Source: Kineococcus endophyticus
GTDB taxonomy: Bacteria > Actinomycetota > Actinomycetes > Actinomycetales > Kineococcaceae
Direction: 5' to 3'
Length of the DNA: 64,000 nt
Assembly (NCBI RefSeq): GCF_040796495.1
Contig: NZ_JBFNQN010000004.1
Coordinates: 301,105 to 365,104, forward strand
Part shown: positions 9,272 to 18,525 of the stretch, piece by piece
Layout of the letters: every line of letters begins with the position of its first letter
Numbering within the stretch: the stretch's first letter is position 1
The notes under the pieces: model-generated
The model's database searches: none
Seen by the model: the letters and a program-made list of their open reading frames with translations, nothing else
What the model was told of the DNA's origin: nothing
Translations under genes and position numbers: made by a program

Positions 9272-9383
9272 GTCGGGGTTCCTCTCGGTCGGTGCGGCGG
9301 TGTCCGCCGCGGCGTGCCACCACCCTCCCGAGCCGCCCGGCAACGGCCGGCCAACGTCCCGGCAGGAGAACGGCAAGCCTTGG

Positions 9384-10778
9384 TCAACCCTCCGGTCGAC
9401 CGGCTCCTGCACCCGCCCCCGGCCAGCGCAGGACGACGGACAGCCCGCCGCCGGGGGCCGTGGTGAGGTCGACGGACCCGCCGTCGTGCTCGACGAGCCG
9501 CCGCACGACGGCCAGGCCCAGCCCGCTGCCGTGCCGCCGCCCGGGGGCCTGCCAGAAGCGGTCGAAGGCCCGGGCGCGTTCTGGCGCCGGCAGCCCGGGA
9601 CCCTCGTCGTCGACGCGCAGCTCGACGTCCCCGTCGCGGCGGCGCGCCGACAGCGTGATGCGGGACCCGCGGGGGGAGACCGACACCGCGTTGTCGAGGA
9701 CGTTGTCCAGGACCTGCTCGACCGTCCCGGGCGTGGCCGCGACCGGACCCGGCAGCGCGTCGGGGCGGTCGACGTGCAGCAGCAGCCCCGCGTCGTCGGC
9801 CGCCGCGCGCCAGGACGCGACCCGGCCGCGCACGACGGCGGCGAGGTCCACCCCGACCGGGGCGGTGGCGCCGGACTCGGCCCGGGCGAGGGTGAGCAGC
9901 GAGCCCACGAGGCCGCTCATCCGCGCCAGCTCGGCGTCCACCCCGTCGAACCCCTCGTCCAGCGCCTCCACGAGGGACGGGTCGGAGGCACTGTCCCGCA
10001 CCGACTCCCGCAGGTTGTCGACCTGCAGGCGCAGCGCCGTGAGCGGCGTCCGGAGCTGGTGGGAGGCGTCGGCCGTGAAGGCCCGCTGGGAGTCCAGCAG
10101 GGCGCTCGTCCGGGCGGCGCCGTCGTTGAGGGTCCGAGCCAGGGTGGCGATCTCCGGCGGGCCCCCGACGGGCGCCCGGGCGCTGAGGTCGCCGCGCCCG
10201 TGCCGCGCCGCCACCGCCTCCAGGCGGCGCAGCGGACGCACCAGGGTCCCGGCCAGCAGCACCGCCAGACCGCCGGCGAGGACGAGCACCGCCCCGCCGA
10301 CGCCGAGGCGGAAGACCCAGATGTCCCGGATGCGGCGTTCCACGTCGTCGGCGGGGGCCACGACCTGCACGACCGCGACGACGCGGCCGTCCTGCACGGC
10401 CGGGACGACGACGGAGACGGCGCGCCGGCCGGGGACGTCGGGGTCGAGGTCGGCCGCCGCACCCCAGCGCGGGGAGGTGGTGCGCCCGGCGAACGCCGCC
10501 TGCACCTGCGCGTCGGCGCGGTCCCGGTCGGCGGCCTGCACGAGGCGGACGACGGAGCCGGTGGCCTGCCGGAAGTCGCGGGTCCGGTCGGTGACCGCCG
10601 TGGCCGCCGCCGCGTCGGTGCGCAGCGTCAACGGCACGAACAGCCGGGCCTCGCGCTCGGCGGTCTCCTCCAGCGTCTGCCGCAGCAGGGACGCCGAACT
10701 GGCCGCCACCGGCACGGTGAACAGGACCAGCGCCACGGCGACGAGCACGAGGTAGCTCGCGACGAGGCGCCGCCTCAC
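9384..10778 (-). CDS. Two-component sensor histidine kinase
   Basis: A 464-residue membrane sensor kinase. Two membrane helices (LVASYLVLVAVALVLFTVP near the start and LGVGGAVLVLAGGLAVLLAG around residue 160) flank an extracellular sensing region of about 120 residues. A HAMP segment (RPLRRLEAVAARHGRGDLSA) follows, then the phosphoacceptor H-box DASHQLRTPL and the HATPase with N, G1 (DEGPGLP) and G2 (GSGLGLAVV) boxes. The GTG start overlaps the response-regulator stop (GTGA), so the two are translationally coupled. The signal sensed cannot be predicted. Confidence 0.92.
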   Translation of the reverse strand: MRRRLVASYLVLVAVALVLFTVPVAASSASLLRQTLEETAEREARLFVPLTLRTDAAAATAVTDRTRDFRQATGSVVRLVQAADRDRADAQVQAAFAGRTTSPRWGAAADLDPDVPGRRAVSVVVPAVQDGRVVAVVQVVAPADDVERRIRDIWVFRLGVGGAVLVLAGGLAVLLAGTLVRPLRRLEAVAARHGRGDLSARAPVGGPPEIATLARTLNDGAARTSALLDSQRAFTADASHQLRTPLTALRLQVDNLRESVRDSASDPSLVEALDEGFDGVDAELARMSGLVGSLLTLARAESGATAPVGVDLAAVVRGRVASWRAAADDAGLLLHVDRPDALPGPVAATPGTVEQVLDNVLDNAVSVSPRGSRITLSARRRDGDVELRVDDEGPGLPAPERARAFDRFWQAPGRRHGSGLGLAVVRRLVEHDGGSVDLTTAPGGGLSVVLRWPGAGAGAGRPEG

Positions 10779-11512
10779 CCGGCCACCGCCTCGAGCCGGA
10801 ACCCCACCCCGCGCACCGTCTGCACCTCCACGACCCCGGACAGCTTGCGGCGCAACGACCCCACGTGGACGTCGAGGGTGCGGCCGGACCCGTGGAAGTT
10901 CTCGTCCCACACCGTGGTGAGGAGGTCGTCACGGGTGCGGACCGCGCCGGGCGTGCTCGCGAGCTGCTCGAGCAGGTCGAACTCCTTGGGGGAGAGCACC
11001 ACCTCCTGGGTCACCTCCTGCGCAACCCCCGCGCCGGACCCGGCGACGAGCACGCGGCGCGCCGCCCGGTGGACCTCCAGCCGCCCGACCCGCAGGGGGG
11101 TCTCGCCCCGGTCCTGCTCGGGGGGTGCCGCAGCGGATCGGACCGCGGCGGCCAGCGAACCCTCCGTGCGGCGCAGGACGGCCCGCATCCGCGCGACGAG
11201 CTCGCGCATCCCGAAGGGTTTGGGCAGGTAGTCGTCGGCCCCGACCTCCAGCCCCACGACGCGTTCCACCTCGTCGGAGCGGGCGGTGATGATGATGAGG
11301 GGGACGTCGCTGACGGCCCGCAGCGCCCGGCAGACGTCGATGCCGTCGCCGTCGGGCAGTCCGAGGTCCAGCAGCACGACGGCCGCCCCGGCGTGCTCGC
11401 GCAGCGCCTGCGCCCCTGTCGTGACGTGGCGGACGACGAACCCGTAGCGCGCCAGGCCCTCGACGAGCGCGCGGGCGATGGCCGGGTCGTCCTCGACGAG
11501 GAGCGTGTCCAC
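10775..11512 (-). CDS. OmpR/PhoB-family response regulator
   Basis: A 245-residue DNA-binding response regulator, first gene of the two-component operon. The receiver domain shows the acidic pair in LLVEDDPAIA, the phosphoacceptor Asp in VVLLDLGLPDGDG, Thr in IIITARS and Lys in YLPKPF. The C-terminal winged helix is complete (SPKEFDLLEQLASTPGAV, DVHVGSLRRKL, TVRGVGFRL). I chose the GTG at 11512 because GGAGG lies 8 bases upstream and it places the first receiver strand at the usual position; the frame continues open upstream into non-coding sequence. It is divergent from the LacI-type gene. Confidence 0.92.
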   Translation of the reverse strand: MDTLLVEDDPAIARALVEGLARYGFVVRHVTTGAQALREHAGAAVVLLDLGLPDGDGIDVCRALRAVSDVPLIIITARSDEVERVVGLEVGADDYLPKPFGMRELVARMRAVLRRTEGSLAAAVRSAAAPPEQDRGETPLRVGRLEVHRAARRVLVAGSGAGVAQEVTQEVVLSPKEFDLLEQLASTPGAVRTRDDLLTTVWDENFHGSGRTLDVHVGSLRRKLSGVVEVQTVRGVGFRLEAVAG

Positions 11513-11631
11513 GGCAGGGGCCTCCGGAGGGTCGACGGGGAACGCGGGCGGTGAGGACGGTGCGGTGAGGACGTGCGTGAGGATAGGGCGGCGCAACCGT
11601 TGTCCCCCCGACCGCACTCGGCTACGGTGCG

Positions 11632-11647
11632 GTCGATGCGCATCGAC
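11632..11647. promoter_or_regulatory. Perfect 16-bp palindromic operator before the LacI-family gene
   Basis: GTCGATGCGCATCGAC is a perfect palindrome 36 bases before the GTG start of the LacI-family gene. Near-identical copies occur before the sugar importer at 2973-2999 and 3240-3255. It is most simply read as an autoregulatory site of that repressor. Confidence 0.75.
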
Positions 11648-11683
11648 GGGCGGACGCCGGGCGCGCGGTGTCGGGGAGGCGCG

Positions 11684-12718
11684 GTGGCCGGGAACCGGAG
11701 TGCGACGGGTCGCACCGTGACGAGCAAGGACGTCGCGCGCGTGGCGGGCGTCTCCCAGAGCACCGTGTCCTACGTCATGAGCGGCAAGCGGCCGATCTCC
11801 GAGCGCACCCGCCGCATCGTCGAGGACGCCATGGAGCAGCTGACCTACCAGCCGAACGCCGGGGCCCGTGCGCTGGCCAGCCAGCGCACGCAGATCATCG
11901 CCGTCGTCATGCCGTTCGACGTCGCGCTCGGCGCGACCGGGCTGATGGCCTTCATCGAGGAGATCACCCTCGCGGCCCGGGCGCGCGACCACGACGTCCT
12001 CATCGTCACGGCCGAGGAGGGCGTGGACGGGTTGCGGCGCGTCGCCGGCCGGGCCCTGTGCGACGCCGTCGTCGTCATGGAGGTCAGCTCGGACGACCCG
12101 CGCGCCGCGATCGCCCGCGAACTGCGGGTGCCGACGTTGTTCATCGGGTTCCCCGACGACGCCGAGGGGCTGCACTGCATCGACTTCGACTTCGAGGACG
12201 GGGCGCGCCTCCTCGTCGGCGAACTCGCCGCCAACGCCCGCGTCGCGGCGCTGGTGTGGGGGTCGGAGACGGTGGACCGGGGGCTGAACTACGTCCCGCG
12301 GTTCCGGGCCGCCGCGCAGGCGGCCGCCGCGGCCGCCGGGGTGGCCCTCGACTGGGTGCCGCTGGAGCGCGACCGCGTGGAGGAGCAGGTGCGGGCCGTC
12401 CTGGCCGGCGGCTGCGAGGCGCTGCTCGTCACCGCGCACCTGAACCGCGTCGTCCACGCGGTGCAGGAGGCGGGGCTGCGCCCGGGCACCGACCTGGACC
12501 TCGTCGCCCTCGCCACCGACGTGGAGGCGACGGGTTTCACCGTCCCGCTCACCGCGGTCTCGACGCACCCGCGCGACGTCTCGCGGCAGGCGATGACGTG
12601 GTTGTTCGACCTGCTCGAGCAGGGGTCCGGGCCCGCGCAGGTGCAGCGGGTCCCGGCCTCGGTGACCCGCCGGTCCTCGGTGCGGACGGGGCCCACCCCG
12701 CGCGTTCCGCGACCCTGA
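11684..12718 (+). CDS. LacI-family transcriptional regulator of the sugar regulon
   Basis: A 344-residue repressor. The N-terminal HTH and hinge helix are clear (TSKDVARVAGVSQSTVSYVM, then the RIVEDAMEQLTYQPNAGARAL region), followed by a periplasmic-binding-protein-like effector domain (IIAVVMPFD through the VPASVTRRSS end). GTG at 11684 was chosen because GGGGAGG (11673-11679) sits just upstream; an in-frame ATG at 11636 lies inside the operator and is less likely. The palindromic operator precedes it and also precedes the importer at 3 kb, so it probably represses both its own operon and the transporter until a sugar or derivative binds. The dehydrogenase and isomerase genes follow on the same strand. 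Confidence 0.9.
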   Translation: MAGNRSATGRTVTSKDVARVAGVSQSTVSYVMSGKRPISERTRRIVEDAMEQLTYQPNAGARALASQRTQIIAVVMPFDVALGATGLMAFIEEITLAARARDHDVLIVTAEEGVDGLRRVAGRALCDAVVVMEVSSDDPRAAIARELRVPTLFIGFPDDAEGLHCIDFDFEDGARLLVGELAANARVAALVWGSETVDRGLNYVPRFRAAAQAAAAAAGVALDWVPLERDRVEEQVRAVLAGGCEALLVTAHLNRVVHAVQEAGLRPGTDLDLVALATDVEATGFTVPLTAVSTHPRDVSRQAMTWLFDLLEQGSGPAQVQRVPASVTRRSSVRTGPTPRVPRP

Positions 12719-12808
12719 ACCGGTTAGTACGATCCGCACCAGCACCACCAGCACGGCACGACCCGCAGGCCAGAGAACGACGACGACGTCCCGGGAGGAC
12801 CAGCCCGC

Positions 12809-14002
12809 ATGTCCGCTGACCAGAACGCACTGCCGGAACTCGGGGTCGCCGTCGTCGGCCACTCCTTCATGGGCGCGGTGCACTCGCACGCCTGGCGCAC
12901 GGTCGACCACGTCGGCACCCCCCGGTTCCGCACGAAGCGCGTCGCGCTCGCGGGCCGGGACCTCGGCCGCGCGCAGGCCGCCGCCACGCAGTTCGGCTGG
13001 GCCGAGGGCGTCGACGACTGGCGCACGCTGGTCGAGCGCGACGACGTCCACGTCATCGACATCCTCACCCCGGGCGACTCCCACGCCGAGATCGCGATCG
13101 CCGCGCTCGAGGCCGGCAAGCACGTCATCTGCGAGAAGCCCCTGGCCAAGACGGTCGAGGAGGCGCAGCGCATGACGGAGGCCGCGCAGGCCGCCGCCGC
13201 GCGCGGGGTCCGCAGCATGGTGGCGTTCAACTACCGCCAGGTCCCGGCCATCGGCCTGGCCCGCCAGCTCGTCGAGCAGGGCCGCCTCGGCGAACTGCGC
13301 CAGGTGCGGGCGGTGTACCTGCAGGACTGGATCGTCGACCCCGAGTTCCCGTTGACCTGGCGGCTGCAGAAGGACCGCTCGGGCGCGGGTGCGCTGGGGG
13401 ACATCGGGTCCCACATCATCGACGCCGCGCAGTTCATCACCGGCCAGCGCCTGACCGGCGTCTCCGGGACGGTCGAGACGTTCGTCAAGAAGCGCCCGCT
13501 GGAGGCGACCCGCACGGGCGCCAACACCGGCCTGGGTGCGGAGGCGTCCAGCGAGTACGGCGACGTGACCGTCGACGACGCCGCGGTGTTCTTCGGCCGC
13601 GGCGACGGCGGGGCGCTCATGACGTTCGAGGCGACCCGCATGGCGCTGGGCCGCAAGAACGGCATGCGCATCGAGGTCAACGGCTCGAAGGGGTCGATCG
13701 CCTTCGACTTCGAGTCCATGAACGAACTGCACTTCTTCGACGGGACGCTGCCGGACGCCGAGAACGGGTTCCGCCGGATCCTGGCGACCGAACCCGAGCA
13801 CCCCGGTGTCGCGAACTGGTGGCCCGCCGGTCACGGCCTGGGGTACGACCACCCGTTCGTCCACGAGCTGCAGGAGTTCCTCGGGGCGATCGCCGACGAG
13901 CGCGACCCCTCGCCGAGCTTCGCCGACGGGCTGCAGGTGCAGCAGGTCCTGGAAGCGGTGCAGCGCAGCGCCGAGAACGACTCCGTCTACACGAGCATCT
14001 GA
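12809..14002 (+). CDS. Gfo/Idh/MocA-family oxidoreductase
   Basis: A 397-residue NAD(P)-dependent dehydrogenase. It has the Rossmann start GVAVVGHSFMGAVHSHAWR, the conserved Lys in CEKPLAKTVEEA and a substrate-domain stretch GDIGSHIIDAAQFI. It is related to but distinct from the dehydrogenase at 7.2 kb, so the regulon encodes two oxidation or reduction steps on sugars. GGGAGG precedes the ATG. The 90-base gap to the LacI-type gene holds no copy of the operator, so the two are probably cotranscribed. The isomerase follows 9 bases downstream. Confidence 0.88.
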   Translation: MSADQNALPELGVAVVGHSFMGAVHSHAWRTVDHVGTPRFRTKRVALAGRDLGRAQAAATQFGWAEGVDDWRTLVERDDVHVIDILTPGDSHAEIAIAALEAGKHVICEKPLAKTVEEAQRMTEAAQAAAARGVRSMVAFNYRQVPAIGLARQLVEQGRLGELRQVRAVYLQDWIVDPEFPLTWRLQKDRSGAGALGDIGSHIIDAAQFITGQRLTGVSGTVETFVKKRPLEATRTGANTGLGAEASSEYGDVTVDDAAVFFGRGDGGALMTFEATRMALGRKNGMRIEVNGSKGSIAFDFESMNELHFFDGTLPDAENGFRRILATEPEHPGVANWWPAGHGLGYDHPFVHELQEFLGAIADERDPSPSFADGLQVQQVLEAVQRSAENDSVYTSI

Positions 14003-14011
14003 GGAGAGACC

Positions 14012-15037
14012 GTGGCTGAACCGCTCAAGACCCCGCGTCCCGTCACCCTGTTCACCGGCCAGTGGGCCGACCTGCCGTTCGAGGAGGTCTGCCGCCTCGC
14101 CTCCGAGTGGGGTTTCGACGGCCTCGAGATCGCGACCTGGGGCGACCACCTCGACTCCACCCGCGGGGCGACGGACGACGAGTACATCGCGCAGAAGAAG
14201 GCGACGCTCGAGAAGTACGGCCTGCAGGTCTGGACGATCTCGGCCCACCTGTCCGGGCAGGCCGTGTGCGACCTCATCGACCAGCGCCACCAGGACATCG
14301 TGTCGGTGGACGTGTGGGGCGACGGCGACCCCGAGGGCGTCCGGCAGCGCGCGGCGGAGTACGTCAAGGACACCGCCCGCACCGCGGCCCGCCTCGGCGT
14401 GAAGACCGTCACCGGGTTCACCGGGTCCTCGATCTGGCACACCGTCGCGATGTTCCCCCCCACCCCCGACTCCATGGTCGAGGCGGGGTACCAGGACTTC
14501 GCCGACCGCTGGAACCCGATCCTCGACGTCTTCGACGAGGTGGGCGTGAAGTTCGCCCACGAAGTGCACCCGTCCGAGATCGCCTACGACTACTGGACGA
14601 CGAAGCGGGCGCTGGAGGCCATCGGCCACCGCGAGGCGTTCGGCCTGAACTTCGACCCGTCGCACTTCGTCTGGCAGGACCTGGACCCGATCGGGTTCCT
14701 GCGCGACTTCGCCGACCGGATCTACCACGTGCACTGCAAGGACTCGCGCAAGCAGCTCGACGGCCGCGCCGGCCGCCTCGGTTCGCACCTGGCCTGGGCG
14801 GACTCCCGCCGCGGCTGGGACTTCACGTCCGTCGGCCACGGCGACGTCCCGTGGGAGCTGATCTTCCGCGAGCTCAACAACATCGCCTACGAGGGCCCCA
14901 CGAGCGTGGAGTGGGAGGACGCCGGCGTCGACCGGCTGCGCGGGGCGCCCGACGCCCTCGCCTTCGTCCGCCGCCTCGGCGAGTTGTTCCAGCCCCCGGC
15001 CGCCGCCTTCGACGCGGCGTTCAGCTCGAAGGGCTGA
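14012..15037 (+). CDS. Sugar phosphate isomerase/epimerase-family TIM-barrel protein
   Basis: A 341-residue AP endonuclease 2-fold (xylose isomerase-like) protein. The metal-binding residues of the family can be traced: Glu in [13 protein letters not shown], Asp in NFDPSHF, His in YHVHCKDS and the C-terminal Glu in SVEWEDAG. This group interconverts keto sugars or polyols (inosose, ketohexose or 3-keto-glycoside intermediates), which fits the adjacent dehydrogenase. The GTG start has GAGGAGA upstream. A strong hairpin 28 bases after the stop probably ends the operon. Confidence 0.87.
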   Translation: MAEPLKTPRPVTLFTGQWADLPFEEVCRLASEWGFDGLEIATWGDHLDSTRGATDDEYIAQKKATLEKYGLQVWTISAHLSGQAVCDLIDQRHQDIVSVDVWGDGDPEGVRQRAAEYVKDTARTAARLGVKTVTGFTGSSIWHTVAMFPPTPDSMVEAGYQDFADRWNPILDVFDEVGVKFAHEVHPSEIAYDYWTTKRALEAIGHREAFGLNFDPSHFVWQDLDPIGFLRDFADRIYHVHCKDSRKQLDGRAGRLGSHLAWADSRRGWDFTSVGHGDVPWELIFRELNNIAYEGPTSVEWEDAGVDRLRGAPDALAFVRRLGELFQPPAAAFDAAFSSKG

Positions 15038-15064
15038 TTCAAGCGCCTCACTCGATCGGCCGAT

Positions 15065-15105
15065 GAGACCTGTGGTGCGCCCCGCTCCGGTGCGCCACAG
15101 GTCTC
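15065..15105 (+). terminator. Hairpin terminator after the sugar operon
   Basis: Arms 15065-15081 and 15089-15105 pair over 17 positions, with two G-U wobbles in RNA, around a 7-base loop. There is no long T-run, as is common in high-GC Actinomycetes. Confidence 0.75.
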
Positions 15106-15126
15106 TCGCGTCGAGGGGGTGCTCCC

Positions 15127-17781
15127 GTGCCGTCCGTGCCCGGTCGCCTCGTCGACGCGCCCGGGGAACCCGCGTGGCTGCGCGGGACGTGGCGTGGACG
15201 GGCGGTCTTCGCGGTGGTCCTGGTCGCCGCTGTCCTCCTGGGCCGCGGTGCCACGACGGACGGCGCGCACCTGGCCATCGTCTGGCCGGCGTCGGCGGTG
15301 GGACTGCTCTGGCTCGCGGGCTCGCCCGGCCGACGTCACCGTGTCCTGGACGGCGCCCTGCTGGTCCTGCTCACGACCGTCCTGCGCGTCCTGACCGCCA
15401 TGCCGCCGGCGGAGTCGCTCGTGCTCGGGGTCGCCGCGCTCGTGCACGCGCTCGTCGGCGCGCACAGCCACCGCCGTCTGGAACCCGCGGGGTTCCGGCT
15501 CACCACGCCCGCGCACCTGCGCTCCCTGGCCCTGTCGGCCGCCCTCGGCGCCCTGGCCTCCACCCCCGTCGCCGCGCTCGCCTTCGCCGTCGCCGGTGTC
15601 CCCGTCGGTCTGCCCGCCGCCCAGTGGCTGCTGCGCACCGGCGTCTCGACGTTCCTCGTCCTGGCGATCGTCCTGCGCACGGCCGAGCGGCGGCCCGACG
15701 CCCCCGGTCACGGGACGCGCCTGGGTGAGCGGCTGGCCGTCCTCGCCGCGACCGTCGCCGCGTACGGCCTGACGTTCTGGCTCCTCGACGGCGCTCCGGT
15801 GGCCTTCCTCGTCGTCCCCGTCGCGGTGTGGGTCGCCCTGCGGCGCACGACGACCGCGGCCACGGTGCACGTCGTCGTGGGGGCCGGGGTCGTCGTCGCC
15901 GCGACCTGGGCCGGCCGCGGACCCTGGGCGCACCTGCCGCCGGACCTGCAGGCCGTGTGCGCGGAGGCGTTCACGGGGGTCCTGGCCTTCCTCACGCTCG
16001 TGCTGGCGCTGCACCGCGACGAGAGCGCCGACAACGCCCGGCAGGCGGCCGAGCAGGCGGACCTGCTGGCCGCCGTGTTCGCCTCCATCTCCGACGCCGT
16101 GTGCGTCTTCGACGCCCGCGGGGACTCGCTGCTGCGCAACCCGGCCGCCGAACGGCTGCTCGGGGGGACCCGGGCGACGCGCGAGGACTGGGGCCGGCGG
16201 ATCGCCCTGCAGCACGTCGACGGTTCGGCCTACCCCGTCGGTGACGGGCCCATCGCGCGCGCCCTGCGCGGCGAGGGCGTCGACGCCGAGGACCTGCGCT
16301 TCGTCTCGCCCCAGCACCCGGGCGGCGTGCTGCTCAACGTCAGCGCCCGGCCGTTGCCGCGCGTGGCCGGCGTCCCCTGGAGCGGGGGAGTGGTCGCCGC
16401 CTTCCACGACGTCACCGAGGTGCGGGCCGCCACCGCCCGCGTCGCGCGGGCGCACGAGCTGGTCTCCGGCGTCCTGGCCGCGGCCACCGAGCACGCCATC
16501 GTCGCGGTCGACACCTCCGGGGTGACGACGCTGTTCAACGAGGGCGCCGAGCGCATGCTCGGCTGGACGGCGGCCGAGGTCGTCGGCACCGACTCGGCGC
16601 GGTTCTTCGTCGCGGACGAGCTGCGCGCGGTCGCGGCGGCCGAGGGGCTCGACGACCCGCGCCAGCTCTTCTTCCGCGTCGCTGCGGACGGGGCCCGGAC
16701 GGCCCGCTTCTCCTTCCGGCACCGCGACGGACGCACGTTCCCCGTGAGCCTGACCACGACGGCCCTGCTCGGCGCCGACGGGGACGTGCAGGGGTTCATC
16801 GGCATGGCCACCGACGTCTCCGAACTGGAGGACTCCGAGGCCCTGTTCCGCACCGCCCTGCACGCGGCGCCCGTCGGCATCGCGCTCGTGCGGGCCTCCG
16901 GCGCCGAGGCGGGACGGCTGCAGCGGGTGAACCGGTCGCTGTCGCGCTTCACGGGCCGGGCCGAGGGGGACCTCCTGGGGACGGACGTCGGCGGCATCTT
17001 CCTGGGCGGGGAGAGCGGCGACGACCTCTTCGCGGACGTCCTCAGCGGCTTCACCGCCGAGCAGCGGCTCGACCTGCAGATCGCCCGGGGCGGCCAGGAG
17101 CCCCTGCGGGTGCAGGTCACCGCGACCCTCGTCCGGCTGCGCGGGGGTGAGGTGACGATGCTCTGCCTCGTCGAGGACGTCACCGAACGCCTCGCCGCGC
17201 AGGCCGAACTGCAGCGCCAAGCCCTGCACGACGCCCTCACGGGACTGCCGAACCGGCTCCTGTTCCTCGACCGCCTCGAGCACGCCGTGGCCGCGGCGGG
17301 ACGGGGGGCCGGGCACGTCGGGCTGCTGTACGTCGACCTCGACGGGTTCAAGGCGGTCAACGACACCGCCGGGCACGAGGCCGGGGACGACCTGCTCGTC
17401 CAGGTGGCCGCGCTCTTGACCGCGTGCGTCCGCCCGGGCGACACCGTCGCGCGCCTGGGCGGGGACGAGTTCGCCGTCGTCTGCCCGGGGACGAGCACCG
17501 AGGAGGACCTCGTCGCGATCGGCCGGCGGGTCCTGGACGCCCTGCGCGACCCGCTGGCCGTCCGTGGGCACGCGGGCGTCGGGCACCAGGCGGTCGTCGG
17601 CGCGAGCATCGGCGTGCGCTGGTGCCGCGGCAGCGCACCGGCCGAGGAGCTGCTGCGCGACGCCGACGAGGCGATGTACGCGGCGAAGCGGGCCGGCAAG
17701 GGGCGCGTCGTCGTCCACCGCGGACCGGGAACCGACGACCGCGGTGCTGCGTCCCACCTCTCATCGGGCTATGACGGATAG
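15127..17781 (+). CDS. Membrane diguanylate cyclase with MASE-type sensor and PAS domains
   Basis: An 884-residue protein predicted to make cyclic di-GMP from two GTP. The first 300 residues form eight or so hydrophobic helices with an IVWPASAVGLLWL motif like MASE1 sensor domains. Three PAS-like domains follow (AVFASISDAVCVFDARGDSL; HAIVAVDTSGVTTLFNEGAE; a third before LVEDVTERLAAQAELQRQAL). A GGDEF domain ends the protein (LHDALTGLPNRLLFLDRLEH, YVDLDGFKAVND, and the intact catalytic RLGGDEF near residue 777). There is no EAL or HD-GYP domain, so it is a cyclase only. GTG at 15127 follows GAGGGGG. A putative RsiG-like protein at 51.9 kb would be a possible effector of this messenger. Confidence 0.9.
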   Translation: MPSVPGRLVDAPGEPAWLRGTWRGRAVFAVVLVAAVLLGRGATTDGAHLAIVWPASAVGLLWLAGSPGRRHRVLDGALLVLLTTVLRVLTAMPPAESLVLGVAALVHALVGAHSHRRLEPAGFRLTTPAHLRSLALSAALGALASTPVAALAFAVAGVPVGLPAAQWLLRTGVSTFLVLAIVLRTAERRPDAPGHGTRLGERLAVLAATVAAYGLTFWLLDGAPVAFLVVPVAVWVALRRTTTAATVHVVVGAGVVVAATWAGRGPWAHLPPDLQAVCAEAFTGVLAFLTLVLALHRDESADNARQAAEQADLLAAVFASISDAVCVFDARGDSLLRNPAAERLLGGTRATREDWGRRIALQHVDGSAYPVGDGPIARALRGEGVDAEDLRFVSPQHPGGVLLNVSARPLPRVAGVPWSGGVVAAFHDVTEVRAATARVARAHELVSGVLAAATEHAIVAVDTSGVTTLFNEGAERMLGWTAAEVVGTDSARFFVADELRAVAAAEGLDDPRQLFFRVAADGARTARFSFRHRDGRTFPVSLTTTALLGADGDVQGFIGMATDVSELEDSEALFRTALHAAPVGIALVRASGAEAGRLQRVNRSLSRFTGRAEGDLLGTDVGGIFLGGESGDDLFADVLSGFTAEQRLDLQIARGGQEPLRVQVTATLVRLRGGEVTMLCLVEDVTERLAAQAELQRQALHDALTGLPNRLLFLDRLEHAVAAAGRGAGHVGLLYVDLDGFKAVNDTAGHEAGDDLLVQVAALLTACVRPGDTVARLGGDEFAVVCPGTSTEEDLVAIGRRVLDALRDPLAVRGHAGVGHQAVVGASIGVRWCRGSAPAEELLRDADEAMYAAKRAGKGRVVVHRGPGTDDRGAASHLSSGYDG

Positions 17782-17851
17782 TGATCGAATAGCCACGGAT
17801 CGTGTGGTTCATCTCACAACAGAACCCTCGCGAGCGCACAGGACTGGTTGA

Positions 17852-18382
17852 GTGCGCCGCATGACGACGTCCCTCCCGCGGGTCTCCCCGCGGTCCTCAC
17901 GGCGCCCGCTGGCCGCGGCCGCGCTGACCACGACCCTCGCCGCGATCTCCGCCGTCGCGCTCGCCGCCCCCGCGTCGGCCGACGACACGACCCGCGAGGT
18001 GGACCCCGCCGCGCTGCACGTGCTCGACCGCACCAACGCCGCCCGCGCCGCCGTCGGCTGCGCGCCGCTGGTCCTCGACCCCGCCCTCGAGACGGCCGCC
18101 GAGGCGCACAGCGCCGAGATGGCCTCGACCGGGACCATGACCCACACCGGGGCCGACGGCAGCTCGCCGCGGACCCGCCTGGCCGCCGTCGGGGCCTTCC
18201 CGGTGCGCACCGCCGAGAACGTGGCGTACGGCTACGACGCCGACGGCGTCGTCGACGCGTGGCTGGCCAGCCCCGGCCACCGTGCCAACCTCCTGGACTG
18301 CCGCCTGGCCTCCGTCGGGATCGCCGAGGCGCCCGGCGCCGCCGGCACCTACTGGACGCAGGTCTTCGCCGGCTGGGCCTGA
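17852..18382 (+). CDS. Secreted CAP-domain (SCP/PR1-like) protein
   Basis: A protein of 176 residues if the GTG at 17852 is used; an ATG three codons later (17861) is equally possible and neither has a clear RBS. It has a twin-basic start and a signal peptide ending ALAAPASA. The CAP domain that follows has the family residues: His in MTHTGADG, Glu in TAENVAYGY, and the SPGHRANLLD signature before the final VFAGWA. CAP proteins in bacteria are extracellular and bind ligands or act as proteases; the specific role here is unknown. It is about the minimum length of the family and carries no extra domain. Confidence 0.87.
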   Translation: MRRMTTSLPRVSPRSSRRPLAAAALTTTLAAISAVALAAPASADDTTREVDPAALHVLDRTNAARAAVGCAPLVLDPALETAAEAHSAEMASTGTMTHTGADGSSPRTRLAAVGAFPVRTAENVAYGYDADGVVDAWLASPGHRANLLDCRLASVGIAEAPGAAGTYWTQVFAGWA

Positions 18383-18525
18383 GCCGCTCGGCGCGACCCG
18401 GCCGCCCCCGTCGGGGCATGCTGGGGCCGTGCGGGAACCCCTCCGCCGCGGCCGGCGTCGGAGGGGTCGTGCGTGGGGCGCGGGAAGTGGGTGCGACGGC
18501 CGCACCCGGGCGTCGGGAGGTCGTC

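Noticed and set aside
13661..13676. A further match to the LacI-type operator (GCATGCGCATCGA)
   Set aside because: It lies inside the dehydrogenase coding sequence, matches fewer positions and lacks symmetry, so it is probably chance.
10775..14839. A 1354-codon open frame on the minus strand
   Set aside because: Only its 3' end (10775-11512) is the response regulator. The rest is an antisense shadow of the LacI, dehydrogenase and isomerase genes, with low-complexity Arg/Gly/Val composition.
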